The position numbers and the translations under genes were made by a program. Below the pieces are notes generated by a model. It made no database searches, was not told the origin of the DNA, and saw only the letters and a program-made list of their open reading frames with translations. DNA of 64,000 nt from Diogma glabrata (lineage: Eukaryota; Arthropoda; Insecta; Diptera; Cylindrotomidae): NCBI GenBank assembly GCA_963693315.1, contig OY856186.1, positions 281,226,346-281,290,345 of the forward strand, read 5' to 3'. Below are positions 47,648-56,969 of this stretch, in pieces (position 1 is the first letter of the stretch; each line of letters opens with the position of its first letter).

Positions 47648-47881
47648 AAGCCGCAATTAGACTATTGCAGAACTCTGCAATATTTTTGCAATGGTAGTGT
47701 GTAAAATATTCATTGCAGAAAAGTTTGGCAATGAACTCATTTTAAAACATTGCAATGACTCATTGCAATGTTTTGCAATGAGTTTATTGCCCAACGTTTC
47801 TGCAATGAATATTTTACACACTACCATTGCACAACTATTGCAGAAATATTGCAGAGTTCTGCAATAGTTTAATTGCGGCTT
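47648..47881. mobile_element. 234-bp foldback MITE inside the inner hAT
   Basis: The ends read AAGCCGCAATTA inward on both sides and are flanked by TA (47646-47647 and 47882-47883). The arms are near-perfect inverted copies rich in 'CATTGCA' words, meeting around 47764. The near-palindromic form and TA flanks suit a Tc1/mariner-type or similar MITE. Confidence 0.8.
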
Positions 47882-48428
47882 TACAAGAGAATTTGTTTTT
47901 ATTTAATTTTTGATAATTTTAGTCACAGAAATATTCTTAAAAAATTAAAATTTATTTTTTGAAAATATTTCTGGAAATTGTTCGTCGGTTAATTAAATAT
48001 TTGAAAAAAAAAATTGATTTTAAAAATGTTTGATAGTATATGTAAGTTTTATTGTAATTATTTTTTATTTTTATGGTTACTGAAAATAAAAGTTGTCGTC
48101 TCAGAACTTAGCTTGGTAGTTTGTACATGGTTTGTGTCTACGTTTACAAAAACTTTTAAAATTAAACTCGATGTTCGTTACGTAGTTTTACAACAATATA
48201 AAATTTTAATTACCTATCTATCTTTTAGCTTAAATAAAAAATTATATATACATGTTCTCGATTTATAGAAGAATTTTAATTTATCAAAATAAGATTTAAT
48301 TTTTTTCTCACCAAGTTTTTTTTTAAATGAAAATATTATTGCGCCTTCCGATGATATTTGTGCCAGAGCCGCACTTAAGGTGTCAAAGAGCCACATGCGG
48401 CTCTGGAGCCGCACTTTGCCGACCACTG

Positions 48429-48436
48429 CTTTATAC
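48429..48436. repeat. 8-bp target duplication of the inner hAT, right
   Basis: CTTTATAC directly after the CCGACCACTG end. Identical to 44173-44180. Confidence 0.93.
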
Positions 48437-48489
48437 GAAAGACTATGTTACTGTACATTAAACTGGTTAGTAATTTTTAATTCACTAGA

Positions 48490-48560
48490 TTTGAAGAGAT
48501 TTTTTTGAGCACTTAAACTCAAGCAATTAAATTATTTTTGAATTTTTCAACACGTAAACT
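48490..48560 (-). repeat. SINE-like 3' tail
   Basis: The minus strand reads 'AATTGCTTGAGTTTAAGTGC' then 'TCAAAAAAATC', matching the tails of the two SINEs at 41715-41908 and 42131-42330. It lies in the outer hAT element. Confidence 0.5.
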
Positions 48561-49409
48561 ATATGATTTTCTTTCATTTTGATTCCAACATTTACTTAAT
48601 GGGAAACATTTTGGATTAGAAACATTTGGCTCATGAACTTAATTATTTGGCATCATGAAATGTTATTAAATATATAAAATATGGTTCAATCCAACTTCAG
48701 CTCCTCCCATCTAATAAGAACAGCTGGGAAATATTATGTTGTTGTAGAATAAATGTCGTTTTTTTCATAGCAGTTAGGGAAATTATTAGAGATTATTAGA
48801 GAGATGTTCTTAAAAAAATTTGTTGTGTGTATCCGGGTTGCACCACTTCCAATTAATAGATACAGTTTGAAAATAACAGGTTCTTGCAGATCAAATCTTC
48901 TTTTTATACAAAAGTTGTAATAGTTAAAATATGTATTTACGTCAAACGAAAAAGTTTAGTGAGAAGATTATTGAGTAAGTTCAATTTTGGTCATTGATGA
49001 ATAAATAATAGGGATGGTTGGAAATGTCGAATTATTACAGACTAAATTTGTTTTGAAAACAAATAATTATATTTTGAAAAGAAGCATTTACGTTAAATGT
49101 GGAAGCTTTCTGAACTAATAGGGATAGTTGGGTAAGAAATTATCATGACGACGCTAGATTTTCTAAAGCAACTGTTCCTATTAGTCCAGAAATCTAGGCT
49201 TTATAAATATTAAATATCACGAGTACGATGAATAATACGCCCGAGATAATGTTATATAAATGTATTTTTATTTATTAAGAATTTTACTTTTATACAGTAT
49301 AAAACGTAAATAATTGTGTGTTTTATACTGTACGTTTTATACGTTTTATACGTACGTCTAATACGTGTTTTATACGTTACTGTATTATACGTTACAACAC
49401 TGATATAAT

Positions 49410-49934
49410 CCGCATAATAGCCAACATTGGACTAAAATTGTTAAACCCCAGTTTTGCTTGGCGATTCGACTTTAAGGTGCTTTTATATAAATCACTTTTG
49501 ATGCTCTGAAGTTAATCAATGACGTATCCTAAAATTAATATTCAACTTATTGATCTCGACGCTGTTAATGTTTTTGGAAATTAATTTAATATCCAAAGTC
49601 ATTTGGACATAGGTGGACAAGGGTGAAACTTTTATGGTTGCAAGTAGTTGTTTGACAAAAACGTATGAGATCTTGATAAAACTTTTGTAAATGATCCAGA
49701 TTAACCTAAAAATGGAAGATCTGGATTCATTTCAAAATTGTACGAAATGACGGGGGTCGTACGAACACTTGAAAGTTGAAAGTTTTGTTATAAACAGGTT
49801 TCTGTTTATACCGAGATAAATGAAATAAAAGTAAGCCACACAAGTAAGCTAAACTTGATTCAATTTTGTTTTAGGACTATTACTTCGGTCTAAAAGACCT
49901 AAAAAATCAAAATACATTCTCAAAAAAAAAAGTG
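49410..49934. other. non-coding stretch with dispersed-repeat fragments
   Basis: About 49700-49790 contains 'AAAATGGAAGATCTGGATTC' and 'GGGGTCGTACGAACACTT', matching the start of the duplicated block at 27540. No gene. Confidence 0.45.
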
Positions 49935-49954
49935 AAATTCTTAATGTCACCTAA

Positions 49955-51460
49955 CTTAGCCCCGCCATTTTAAGAAAATTAAAAACAAAGATTGTGCTGT
50001 ATTGTGCTACAGTTGTGCTGGATGTGCTACTCAGAAAGAATGCCATATCACCAATGGAAAAAAGTTGGCACGCTTAAAAAATTTTTCGAGCAGAAGTTAG
50101 CCCCGCCATTTTGAAAAATCTGAAAAACAATGGTTGTCCTGTATTGTCCTCGAGTTGTGCTGGTTGTGCTATTTAGAAAAAAATTTCATATCCCTAGTGG
50201 AAAAATTTTAAAACACTAAAATCATTTTTTCGAGTAAAAGTTAGCCCCGCCATTTTGGAAAAAAAGAAAAACAAAGGGTCTGCTGTACGGTGTTAGAGTT
50301 GTGCTAGTTGTGCTATTCAGGAACAAATTTGTACCACCAGCAGAATAATTTAAACACGCTAAAACGATTTTTCGAGTGGAAGTTAGCCCCACCATTTTGA
50401 AAAAAATTAAAAGCAAAGGTTGTGCTGTATTGTGCTAGGGTTGTGCTGGTTGTCCTACTCAGTAATAGTTCCATATTATCAATGAAAAAAAGTTGGCACG
50501 CTAAAACGACTTTTCGAGCAGAAGTTAGCCCCGCCATTTTGAAAAAAATGAAAACCAAAGGTTGTGCTGTATTGTGCTCGAGTATTGTGCTGTATTGTGC
50601 TGGTTGTGCTACTTAGACAAAAATTTTGTAACCCTAACAGAATTTTTTGACAAAGTTAGCATCATTTTTTTCGAATAGAAGTTAGCCCCACCATTTTGGA
50701 AAAAATCAAAAACAAAAAAAGTGCTGTATTATGTTATAGTTGTGTTGGTTGTGATACTGAAAAAATATCGTATCACCAACAGAATAACTTAAACCACGCT
50801 AAAACCATTTTTCGAATGAAAGTTAGCCCCGGCATTTTGCAAAAATCAAAGAAAAAAGGTTGTGCTGTATTGTGCTACAGTTGTGCTGGATGTGCCACTC
50901 AAAACGAATCCCATATCAACAATGAATAATAGTTGGCACGCTAAAACGATTTTTCGAGCAGAAGGATATTTTCGAGCAGAAAGCATTCGAGCAGAAGATT
51001 AGGCAGAAGTTAGCCCCGCCATTTTGAAAAAAATATAAAACAAAGGTTGTTGTGTATTGTACTCTAGTTGTGCTGGCTGTGCTACTCAGAAAAGAATTGC
51101 ATATAAGCAATGAATAAAAGTTGGCAGACTAAACCGATTTTTCGAGCAGAAGTTAGCCCCGCCACTTATAAAAAAATAAAAAACAAAGGTTGTACTGTAT
51201 TGTGCTTGAGTTGTGCTGGTTGTGCTACTCAGACAAAAATTTCGTATTCCTAACAGAAAAATTTTATAACGCTAACATCATTTCTTCAAATAGAAGCTAG
51301 CCCCACCATTTTGGAAAAAAAATAAACTAAATTGAGTGCTGTATTGTGTTAAAGGTGTGCGAGTTGTGCTACTCCAAAACAAATTCGTACCCACCGACGG
51401 AAAAATTTAAACACGCTAAAACGATTTTTCGAGTAGAAGTTAGCCCCGCCATTTTTGTGA
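49955..51460 (+). repeat. Foldback left-arm tandem array
   Basis: 'TTAGCCCC(G/A)CCATTTT' recurs about every 140-190 bases (near 49956, 50098, 50243, 50385, 50526, 50684, 50822, 51009, 51151, 51298 and 51441). Adjacent units differ in the sequence preceding the motif. Units bearing 'CAGAATAATTTAAACACGC' or 'ATGAAAAAAAGTTGGCACGC' recur in a partly ordered pattern. Confidence 0.88.
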
Positions 51461-51689
51461 TTCCCTTATTTTATTTTACAAAACAGACAAGATTCATTTA
51501 TGTTATCGGACACCACTCACCAGGTGTCACTTACATTATTAGTACTTATAAATTAATGATTACACTGATTCCTACAAGAATAAATGATGCTAACGTAAAA
51601 ACATTTTTCATTGGGTATATATAATCTTCTCTAAGCAGCCAGCTCAAACAAAATTTCATACCTCTACATATACAAAATTTTTGTTTTTC

Positions 51690-53075
51690 ATTTTTTCGAA
51701 AACAACTGGGGCTAACTTCTAATCAAAAAATCGTTCTTGCGTACCAAATTTTTGCATTGGTAGTATGGAATTTTTTTTGAGTAGCACAACAAGCACAACA
51801 ATAGAACAATACACCACAGCCTTTTTTTTGCTTTTTTGCCAAACGGCGGGGCTAAATTTTGCTTAGCCGTCTGCTCGAATGCGTTCTGCTCGAATTATCG
51901 TTTAAGCCTGTCACCATTTATTTATTGGTGATATGGAATTTTTCCTGAGTAGCACACCCAGCACAACTATGGTACAACACAGCACAACATCCTTTTATAA
52001 TGCTCTGTTAAATGGCGGGGCTAACTTCTACTCGAAAAATCGTTTTAGCGTGTTTATATTTTTCCGTCGGTGGGTACGAATTTGTTTTGAAGTAGCACAA
52101 CTCGCACAACTTTAACACAATACAATACTCAATTTAGTTAATTTCCAATTTCCATTTTCCAAAATGCTGGGGCTAACTTCTATTTGAAGATATGATGTTT
52201 GCGTTATAAAATTTTTCTGTTAGGAATACGAAATTTTTGTCTGAGTAGCACAACCAGCACAACTCAAGCACAATACAGTACAACCTTTGTTTTTTATTTT
52301 TTTATAAGTGGCGGGGCTAACTTCTGCTCGAAAAATCGGTTTAGTCTGCCAACTTTTATTCATTGCTTATATGTAATTCTTTCTGAGTAGCACAACCAGC
52401 ACAACTAGAGTACAATACATAACAACCTTTGTTTTACATTTTCATTTCATTTTACATTTTCAAAATGGCGGGGCTAACTTCTGCTTAATCTTCTGCTCGA
52501 ACACTTTCTGCTCGAAAATATCCTTCTGCTCGAAAAGGCGTTTTAGCGTGCCAACTTTTTTTCATTGATAATATGGAACTATTTCTGAGTAGCACAACCA
52601 GCACAACCCTAGCATAATACAGCACAACTTTTGCTTTTAATTTTTTTCAAAATGGCGGGTCTAACTTCCACTCGAAAAATCGTTTTAACGTGTTTAAATT
52701 ATTCTGCTGGTGGTACAAATTTGTTCCTGAATAGCACAACTAGCTCAACTCTAACACCGTACAGCAGACCCTTTGTTTTTCTTTTTTTCCAAAATGGCGG
52801 GGCTAACTTTTACTCGAAAAAATGATTTTAGTGTTTTAAAATTTTTCCACTAGGGATATGAAATTTTTTTCTAAATAGCACAACCAGCACCACTCGAGGA
52901 CAATACAGGACAACCATTGTTTTTCAGATTTTTCAAAACGGCGGGGATAACTTCTGTTCGAAAAATTTTTTAAGCGTGCCAACTTTTTTCCATTGGTAAT
53001 ATGGCATTCTTTCTGAGTAGCACATCCAGCACAACTGTAGCACAATACAGCACAAATTTTGTTTTCAATTTTCTT
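51690..53075 (-). repeat. Foldback right-arm tandem array
   Basis: The inverse complement of the left-arm unit, with 'AAATGGCGGGGCTAACTTC'-type motifs near 51707, 51845, 52012, 52165, 52312, 52464, 52652, 52794 and 52938. The order of unit variants mirrors the left arm, for example the 'CTTCTGCTCGAA' cluster near 52480-52540 against 50960-51000. Confidence 0.88.
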
Positions 53076-53093
53076 AGGTGACATAAATTCTTA

Positions 53094-53340
53094 CCCCCAC
53101 TTTTTTGGAAATTCCCGATGTTTTAGGACCTACTAATTCTAAAAAAACAAAAAATATGTGTTTCTGTCTGGCAGCCGGCTGTCACAACCGACGAAATCTG
53201 GAAAACCGCTGTAGGAAATCTTTTTTTAAAAATAGGTATATGTACTCAATTTTAAGAGCCGAAAACTCGATGTGTTCGATAACTTTACCGGAAGTGTGTC
53301 AAAAAAATCGTCAAGTGTGTCAAAGCAAGAAAATTTGCAT
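53094..53340 (+). repeat. dispersed repeat (copy of 34400-34600)
   Basis: The segment continues the dispersed repeat in which the Foldback element landed. An 82-codon frame at 53105-53353 is fortuitous, since the 34-kb copy is not open in that frame. Confidence 0.6.
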
Positions 53341-53399
53341 ATTTTTTGCTTAAAAAACGTTCATTTTAAGTGTTTACGAGTAGGAACATTGAGTTTGGC

Positions 53400-54570
53400 G
53401 AAATCCTGATAGTCGGAATTGGTATGTGGGACCAAAAACTAGATTATAAGTTAGTCAAAAAAATTGTCAAGTGTGTCAAAAGAATGATTTTAATTTTTTT
53501 TACCCAATTTTTTTGGAAAAAAGTTAAAGTTACTATTTACATGACATGAAATGTATTTAATTGGACATTGAAATTTTTGATTTTTTTATAATTTTTGGAA
53601 TTTTGGAAAAAGTTGGAATTTTTGCAATATTTGTGGAATTTTGAAAAAAGTTTAAATTTTTGTTTTTATTATAATTTTTGGAATATTTTTGGAATTTTGA
53701 AAAAAGTTTATTCTTAATTTTGTTAAAACTTTTGCAAAACCTTTAAAATTTTGAAAAAAAAAAAATAGAATTTTTGAATTTGTGAATTTCGAATTTTATA
53801 AATATTTTTAGAATTTTGAAATAAGTTTCAATTTTTGATTTTATTAGAATTTTTGGAATATTTTTAGAGTTTTAAAGAAGTTTAAAGTTTCGATTTTATT
53901 AAAATTTTTAGAATTTTGAAAAAAAAAATAGAATGTTTTAATTTTGAACTTTTGCAATATTTTTAGAATTTTGAAATTTTCAGAATTTTGAAAAATGTTT
54001 CTGAGATTTTGTAAGAATTTTGTAATTTTTTTAGAGTTTAGAAAAAGTTTGTATTTTTGTTTTGATTATAATTTTTGTAATTTTTAAAAAGTTTGTATGT
54101 TTGATTTTGTAAGAATTTTTACAATATTTTTAGAATTTTTGAAAAAGTTTCAATTTTTGATTTTGTTATAATTTTTGCAATATTTTTAGAATTTTGAAAA
54201 AAGTTTGAACTTTTTATTAAATTGTTACAATATTTTTGGAAATATGAATTTTTGATTTTGTAATATTTTCTTGAAACGCTAAATGGATAGGAGAGGTTTT
54301 TGAATAGTTTGCTGATTGTATCATCTTTTCACTAAATTATGTTAATTTATGATCTTTTATAATTTTCCGACAACGTATTGATGTTTCGTGTTAGTTTTGT
54401 AATAAATTTCTAAACAGAGATAAAAAAATACATGTACTTTAACAGAACCAAAAACGATGTCCTCATAAAAGTTTTCTGTTGAAAACTATATCAAAATCCT
54501 TTACCCAGACTAAAGTTTTGATATCCCAGAGCTTGAGATTTCAGCCTCTCCATAAGTTTAAAATTAGGTT
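53400..54570 (-). repeat. inverse copy of the 22.6-24.5-kb terminus and array
   Basis: In reverse complement this block reads 'AGGCTGAAATCTCAAGCTCT' (54555), 'GGATTTTGATATAGTTTTC' and 'TTTTATGAGGAC', then an array of 'ATATTTTTAGAATTTTGAAA' units (53560-54260). It ends near the 'CACACTTGACAA' motif at 53470. It is shorter than its partner. Confidence 0.65.
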
Positions 54571-54573
54571 TCA

Positions 54574-54970
54574 GTTTTTATTATTTAAATTATCTATAGA
54601 TACATCACTAAAATTTATTCTATGTTCTAGCAACACAAGAACAGTACTAATTTATTTGCAATATTTTTTAGTTCTCGATAAAACAACCCATGCAGTTATG
54701 CTTTTTCAACAGTCCTGTTTGACTTCAGATTCATATCAACAGCAAAGAAAAAATTTTAATATTTTTTCATTATGTTATTTATGATTTTATTTTCAGCTTT
54801 TTTTCTTCCTTTTATTTAATTTAAACAACAAGAAATTTATATATTACACAAATTGCTGATGTGGCGCAAAAAACAATGTGTTATCCAATCAAAATCCTTT
54901 TTCTTTAACAAAAATTGTTTATTTCATACTGATATCTAAAACGACATTTTTCGTATTATTTATAGTACAA
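54574..54970. other. non-coding stretch
   Basis: AT-rich sequence with no terminus or repeat recognised. A 101-codon frame at 54479-54784 overlaps the end of the repeat block and has no motif. Confidence 0.4.
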
Positions 54971-54973
54971 AAA

Positions 54974-55117
54974 GTTGAACTTTAATGTCCTAGGACTTTA
55001 TAAAATTTTTTAAAGTCCTAGGACGTTAAAGTTCAACATTTTGTACCATAAACGTTGAACTTTAACGTCCTAGGACTTTATAAATTTTTTTAAAGTCCTA
55101 GGACGTTAAAGTTCAAC
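54974..55117. repeat. twin 64-bp palindromes
   Basis: Two near-identical hairpins at 54974-55037 and 55054-55117 are separated by 16 bases. Each has an arm GTTGAACTTTAA(T/C)GTCCTAG followed by 'GACTTTA', a short A/T loop, and the complementary arm. Flanking 'TAGTACAAAAA' and 'TTTTGTACCATA' extend the first to about 86 bases. Confidence 0.92.
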
Positions 55118-55490
55118 TTTTTGGGCAAAATTTAAAACTCATTTCTTGAAATAAAATTTTGTATTTACCTCAAACGAAAAGTGTTTTTAAAGGTACTCAC
55201 TAGTAATTTCGTAATATCTATCTCTTACTCTAAAGTTTCTCTTTTCGTTCTAGATAAATAAATAACTATTATCATAATTAATTTAAACATATCCAAAAAA
55301 TGCTTTCTTTTTTTATTCTTTCTCTAGGAAAGCTTAAACTTGACTCAAATTATAATTAAAATCGTTTTCACAGAACGACTTTATTTTCTAAAAAAATCTA
55401 TTAATCTCATCGTTGTGTTTGCTTGTCTCATTTTTAAAATAAACATTACCCAAACATTACCAATCTGTCGTATTAAAATAAACAAATGAA
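55118..55490. other. non-coding stretch
   Basis: AT-rich, with no gene or terminus recognised. Confidence 0.4.
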
Positions 55491-55745
55491 AATGACAGAG
55501 AAAAATTATTCAAACAAACCTTCATACAAACACCATCAAATCATAACAATAATGTCCTTCAAAATTCAATCAATTATTAATATTGCAAACATATTTGAGT
55601 TCAAACATCACAAAAAGAAGTACCTTATTAATGATGGCAAGATTAACACACCTGCGCAAAAACAATATAATTTATTTCGTTATGTGTTTAACAAAAAAAA
55701 AATATCTGTTTCTCATTAAAAAATAAAATAAAACTAATTAAAAAA

Positions 55746-55788
<43 letters not shown>

Positions 55789-55950
55789 ATTATGAAGTAA
55801 TAAACTAAAGGATGGTTTTATTTAAACAGTGAAACGTTGTATACGGTCAGATATTATTTATGAAATGATCTTAAGTTGTTTGGTAGTACGGAATTAAGGT
55901 ATGATTGATGTGATGACTGTTTGTTTTAGATTTTAAATGAAAATTTCCAC
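55490..55950 (+). repeat. dispersed repeat, second copy
   Basis: Direct relative of 33830-34290, here split by an AAAT microsatellite. The 77-codon frame at 55486-55719 is not maintained in the other copy. Confidence 0.55.
55742..55790 (+). repeat. (AAAT)n microsatellite
   Basis: About twelve uninterrupted AAAT units. Confidence 0.95.
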
Positions 55951-56017
55951 TGATCAGTTTTTTGTTGGTCGTTACAGTTTGAATATTCAATAGCTTCTAA
56001 TCCTGGCTTGCAATATT

Positions 56018-56173
56018 TTTGAGGCTTGGTTTATAAGGTTTTAGTACTGTTTCCAATATTTCTGCGTACTAATTTTCGGTTTGTCATTTCCGGTTAAAGA
56101 GTTTTTTTAGAATATTTTTAAAATGTTCATCTCTACTATAATCTACAGCTAAAACCGATTTTTTCATTGTCTG
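56018..56173 (+). repeat. direct repeat flanking a short insert, left
   Basis: About 155 bases, from 'TTTTTGAGGCTTGGTTTATA' to 'TTTTCATTGTCTG', recur at 56264-56420 with few changes. The intervening 90 bases (56174-56263) match about 42040-42105, including 'TGTGTGACGCACGAGTTTAG'. Confidence 0.88.
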
Positions 56174-56263
56174 TTTTTTATACTGTATTTGTTGGTATTG
56201 AATGAATAACTGTGTGACGCACGAGTTTAGAAGTATGGAAACAATGATGAAATGATGCCATAT

Positions 56264-56420
56264 TTTTGAGGCTTGGTTTATAAGGTTTTAGTTCTGTTTC
56301 CAATATTTCTGCGTACTAATTTTCGGTTTGTCATTTCCGGTTAAAGAGTTTTTTTAGAATATTTTTAAAATGTGCATCTCTACTACAATCTACAGCTAAA
56401 ACCGATTTTTTCATTGTCTG
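56264..56420 (+). repeat. direct repeat flanking a short insert, right
   Basis: Second copy of 56018-56173. Differences include AGTACTG/AGTTCTG and GTTCATC/GTGCATC. Confidence 0.88.
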
Positions 56421-56459
56421 GGAGAGTACTTTATAACAGTGCTGCATGCCAATAGCCGG

Positions 56460-56960
56460 TTTTTTACTTCCAATAAAAATTTGTTTTTAATTTTTTTATT
56501 CGTATAACAGAATTTATATCTGTTAAGTAACTAAAGCTTTCATTGATGAGCTAGTTTTGATAAAACTTTATCAAAAGATGAAGATTTATATGAGAAAGAA
56601 TTGATAAGTTTTTAGGCAAAAATGGGCAAAGTAGGAGATGCCAACGAGCACTTGTGTTTATAATTAGAACTTTGCAAAACTGATAATAATAGTGAGCCAT
56701 TAATTGAAGTATTTGATGGGTGTAAGCTCACCATATATCCAGAAAATTGCTTTGAAGTCAGCCTACGCATCAAGATCGCCAATTATTTTGAATTTATGAT
56801 CTAGTTAGTTCCGCAACCCAATTCTAGTTTTTTTCTGTGAGTTTTTTCATCAATATTTTCTTAGTTTCCTCCATCCTTTCATGAAATGTTGCCCTGTGCC
56901 AGACATTAGTATATGATAGGATTCATTGTTTCAGTTATCTATTCTTTCAAGCGAAATCGA
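56460..56960 (+). repeat. dispersed-repeat fragments
   Basis: 56460-56830 is the second copy of 28690-28990. About 56870-56950 is copy 3 of the repeat at 1420-1530 and 5800-5890. Confidence 0.55.
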
Positions 56961-56969
56961 AACAACAAA

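Larger units (their letters stand above)
44181..48428 (-). mobile_element. inner hAT element, autonomous-looking
   Basis: The 14-base inverted ends are perfect (CAGTGGTCGGCAAA at 44181-44194 and its complement at 48415-48428). An exact 8-bp duplication, CTTTATAC, lies at 44173-44180 and 48429-48436. A subterminal 'AGCCAAAGAGCC' (about 44200) is matched by 'CAAAGAGCCACATG' (about 48384). Length is 4248 bases, with one intact transposase ORF on the minus strand. The right half has no genes and carries two further insertions. It sits inside the outer hAT element at 43888-49402. Confidence 0.93.
43888..49402. mobile_element. outer hAT element, split by an inner hAT element
   Basis: The left end reads CAGGGTTGTTAATATA and the right end, inward, CAGTGTTGTAACGTATA. 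Both are flanked by ATATAATC (43880-43887 and 49403-49410), an exact 8-bp duplication. Subterminal stretches on both sides are crowded with ACGTATAAAACGT-type words, partly palindromic. Without the inner insertion (44181-48436) it is about 1.26 kb and has no transposase frame, so it was a non-autonomous element. Its right part includes a SINE-like tail at 48490-48560. Confidence 0.87.
49944..53084. mobile_element. Foldback element with exact 9-bp target duplication
   Basis: The ends read ATGTCACCTAA inward on both sides and are flanked by AAATTCTTA (49935-49943 and 53085-53093). Nine bases is the duplication length known for Foldback and MULE-related elements. Length is 3141 bases. Each arm is an array of units of about 140-190 bases with 'TTAGCCCCGCCATTTT', 'TGTGCTGTATTGTGCT' and 'TTTTCGAGCAGAAG' motifs: about eleven units in the left arm and nine in the inverted right arm. 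The loop (51460-51690) has no gene. The open frames in the arrays are repeat artefacts. Confidence 0.9.

Noticed and set aside
49944..53084. CRISPR-like array
   Set aside because: Repeats are 140-190 bases, diverged, arranged in two inverted arms and bounded by a 9-bp duplication. There is no short-repeat/spacer pattern, and the DNA is eukaryotic.
50222..53084. Multiple 60-80-codon frames with similar sequences (FFKMAGLTS-type)
   Set aside because: They are repeat-unit artefacts of the Foldback arrays, in both strands, without start or stop conservation.
53105..53353. 82-codon Cys-containing frame
   Set aside because: It lies in a dispersed repeat whose other copy at 34400-34600 is not open in that frame.
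22624..54570. One intact 32-kb transposon
   Set aside because: No target duplication or internal gene set supports a single element, and the copies differ in array length. It is kept only as a question in the findings.
55486..55719. 77-codon frame as a gene
   Set aside because: The frame is not conserved in the repeat copy at 33.9 kb and is biased by A-rich composition.
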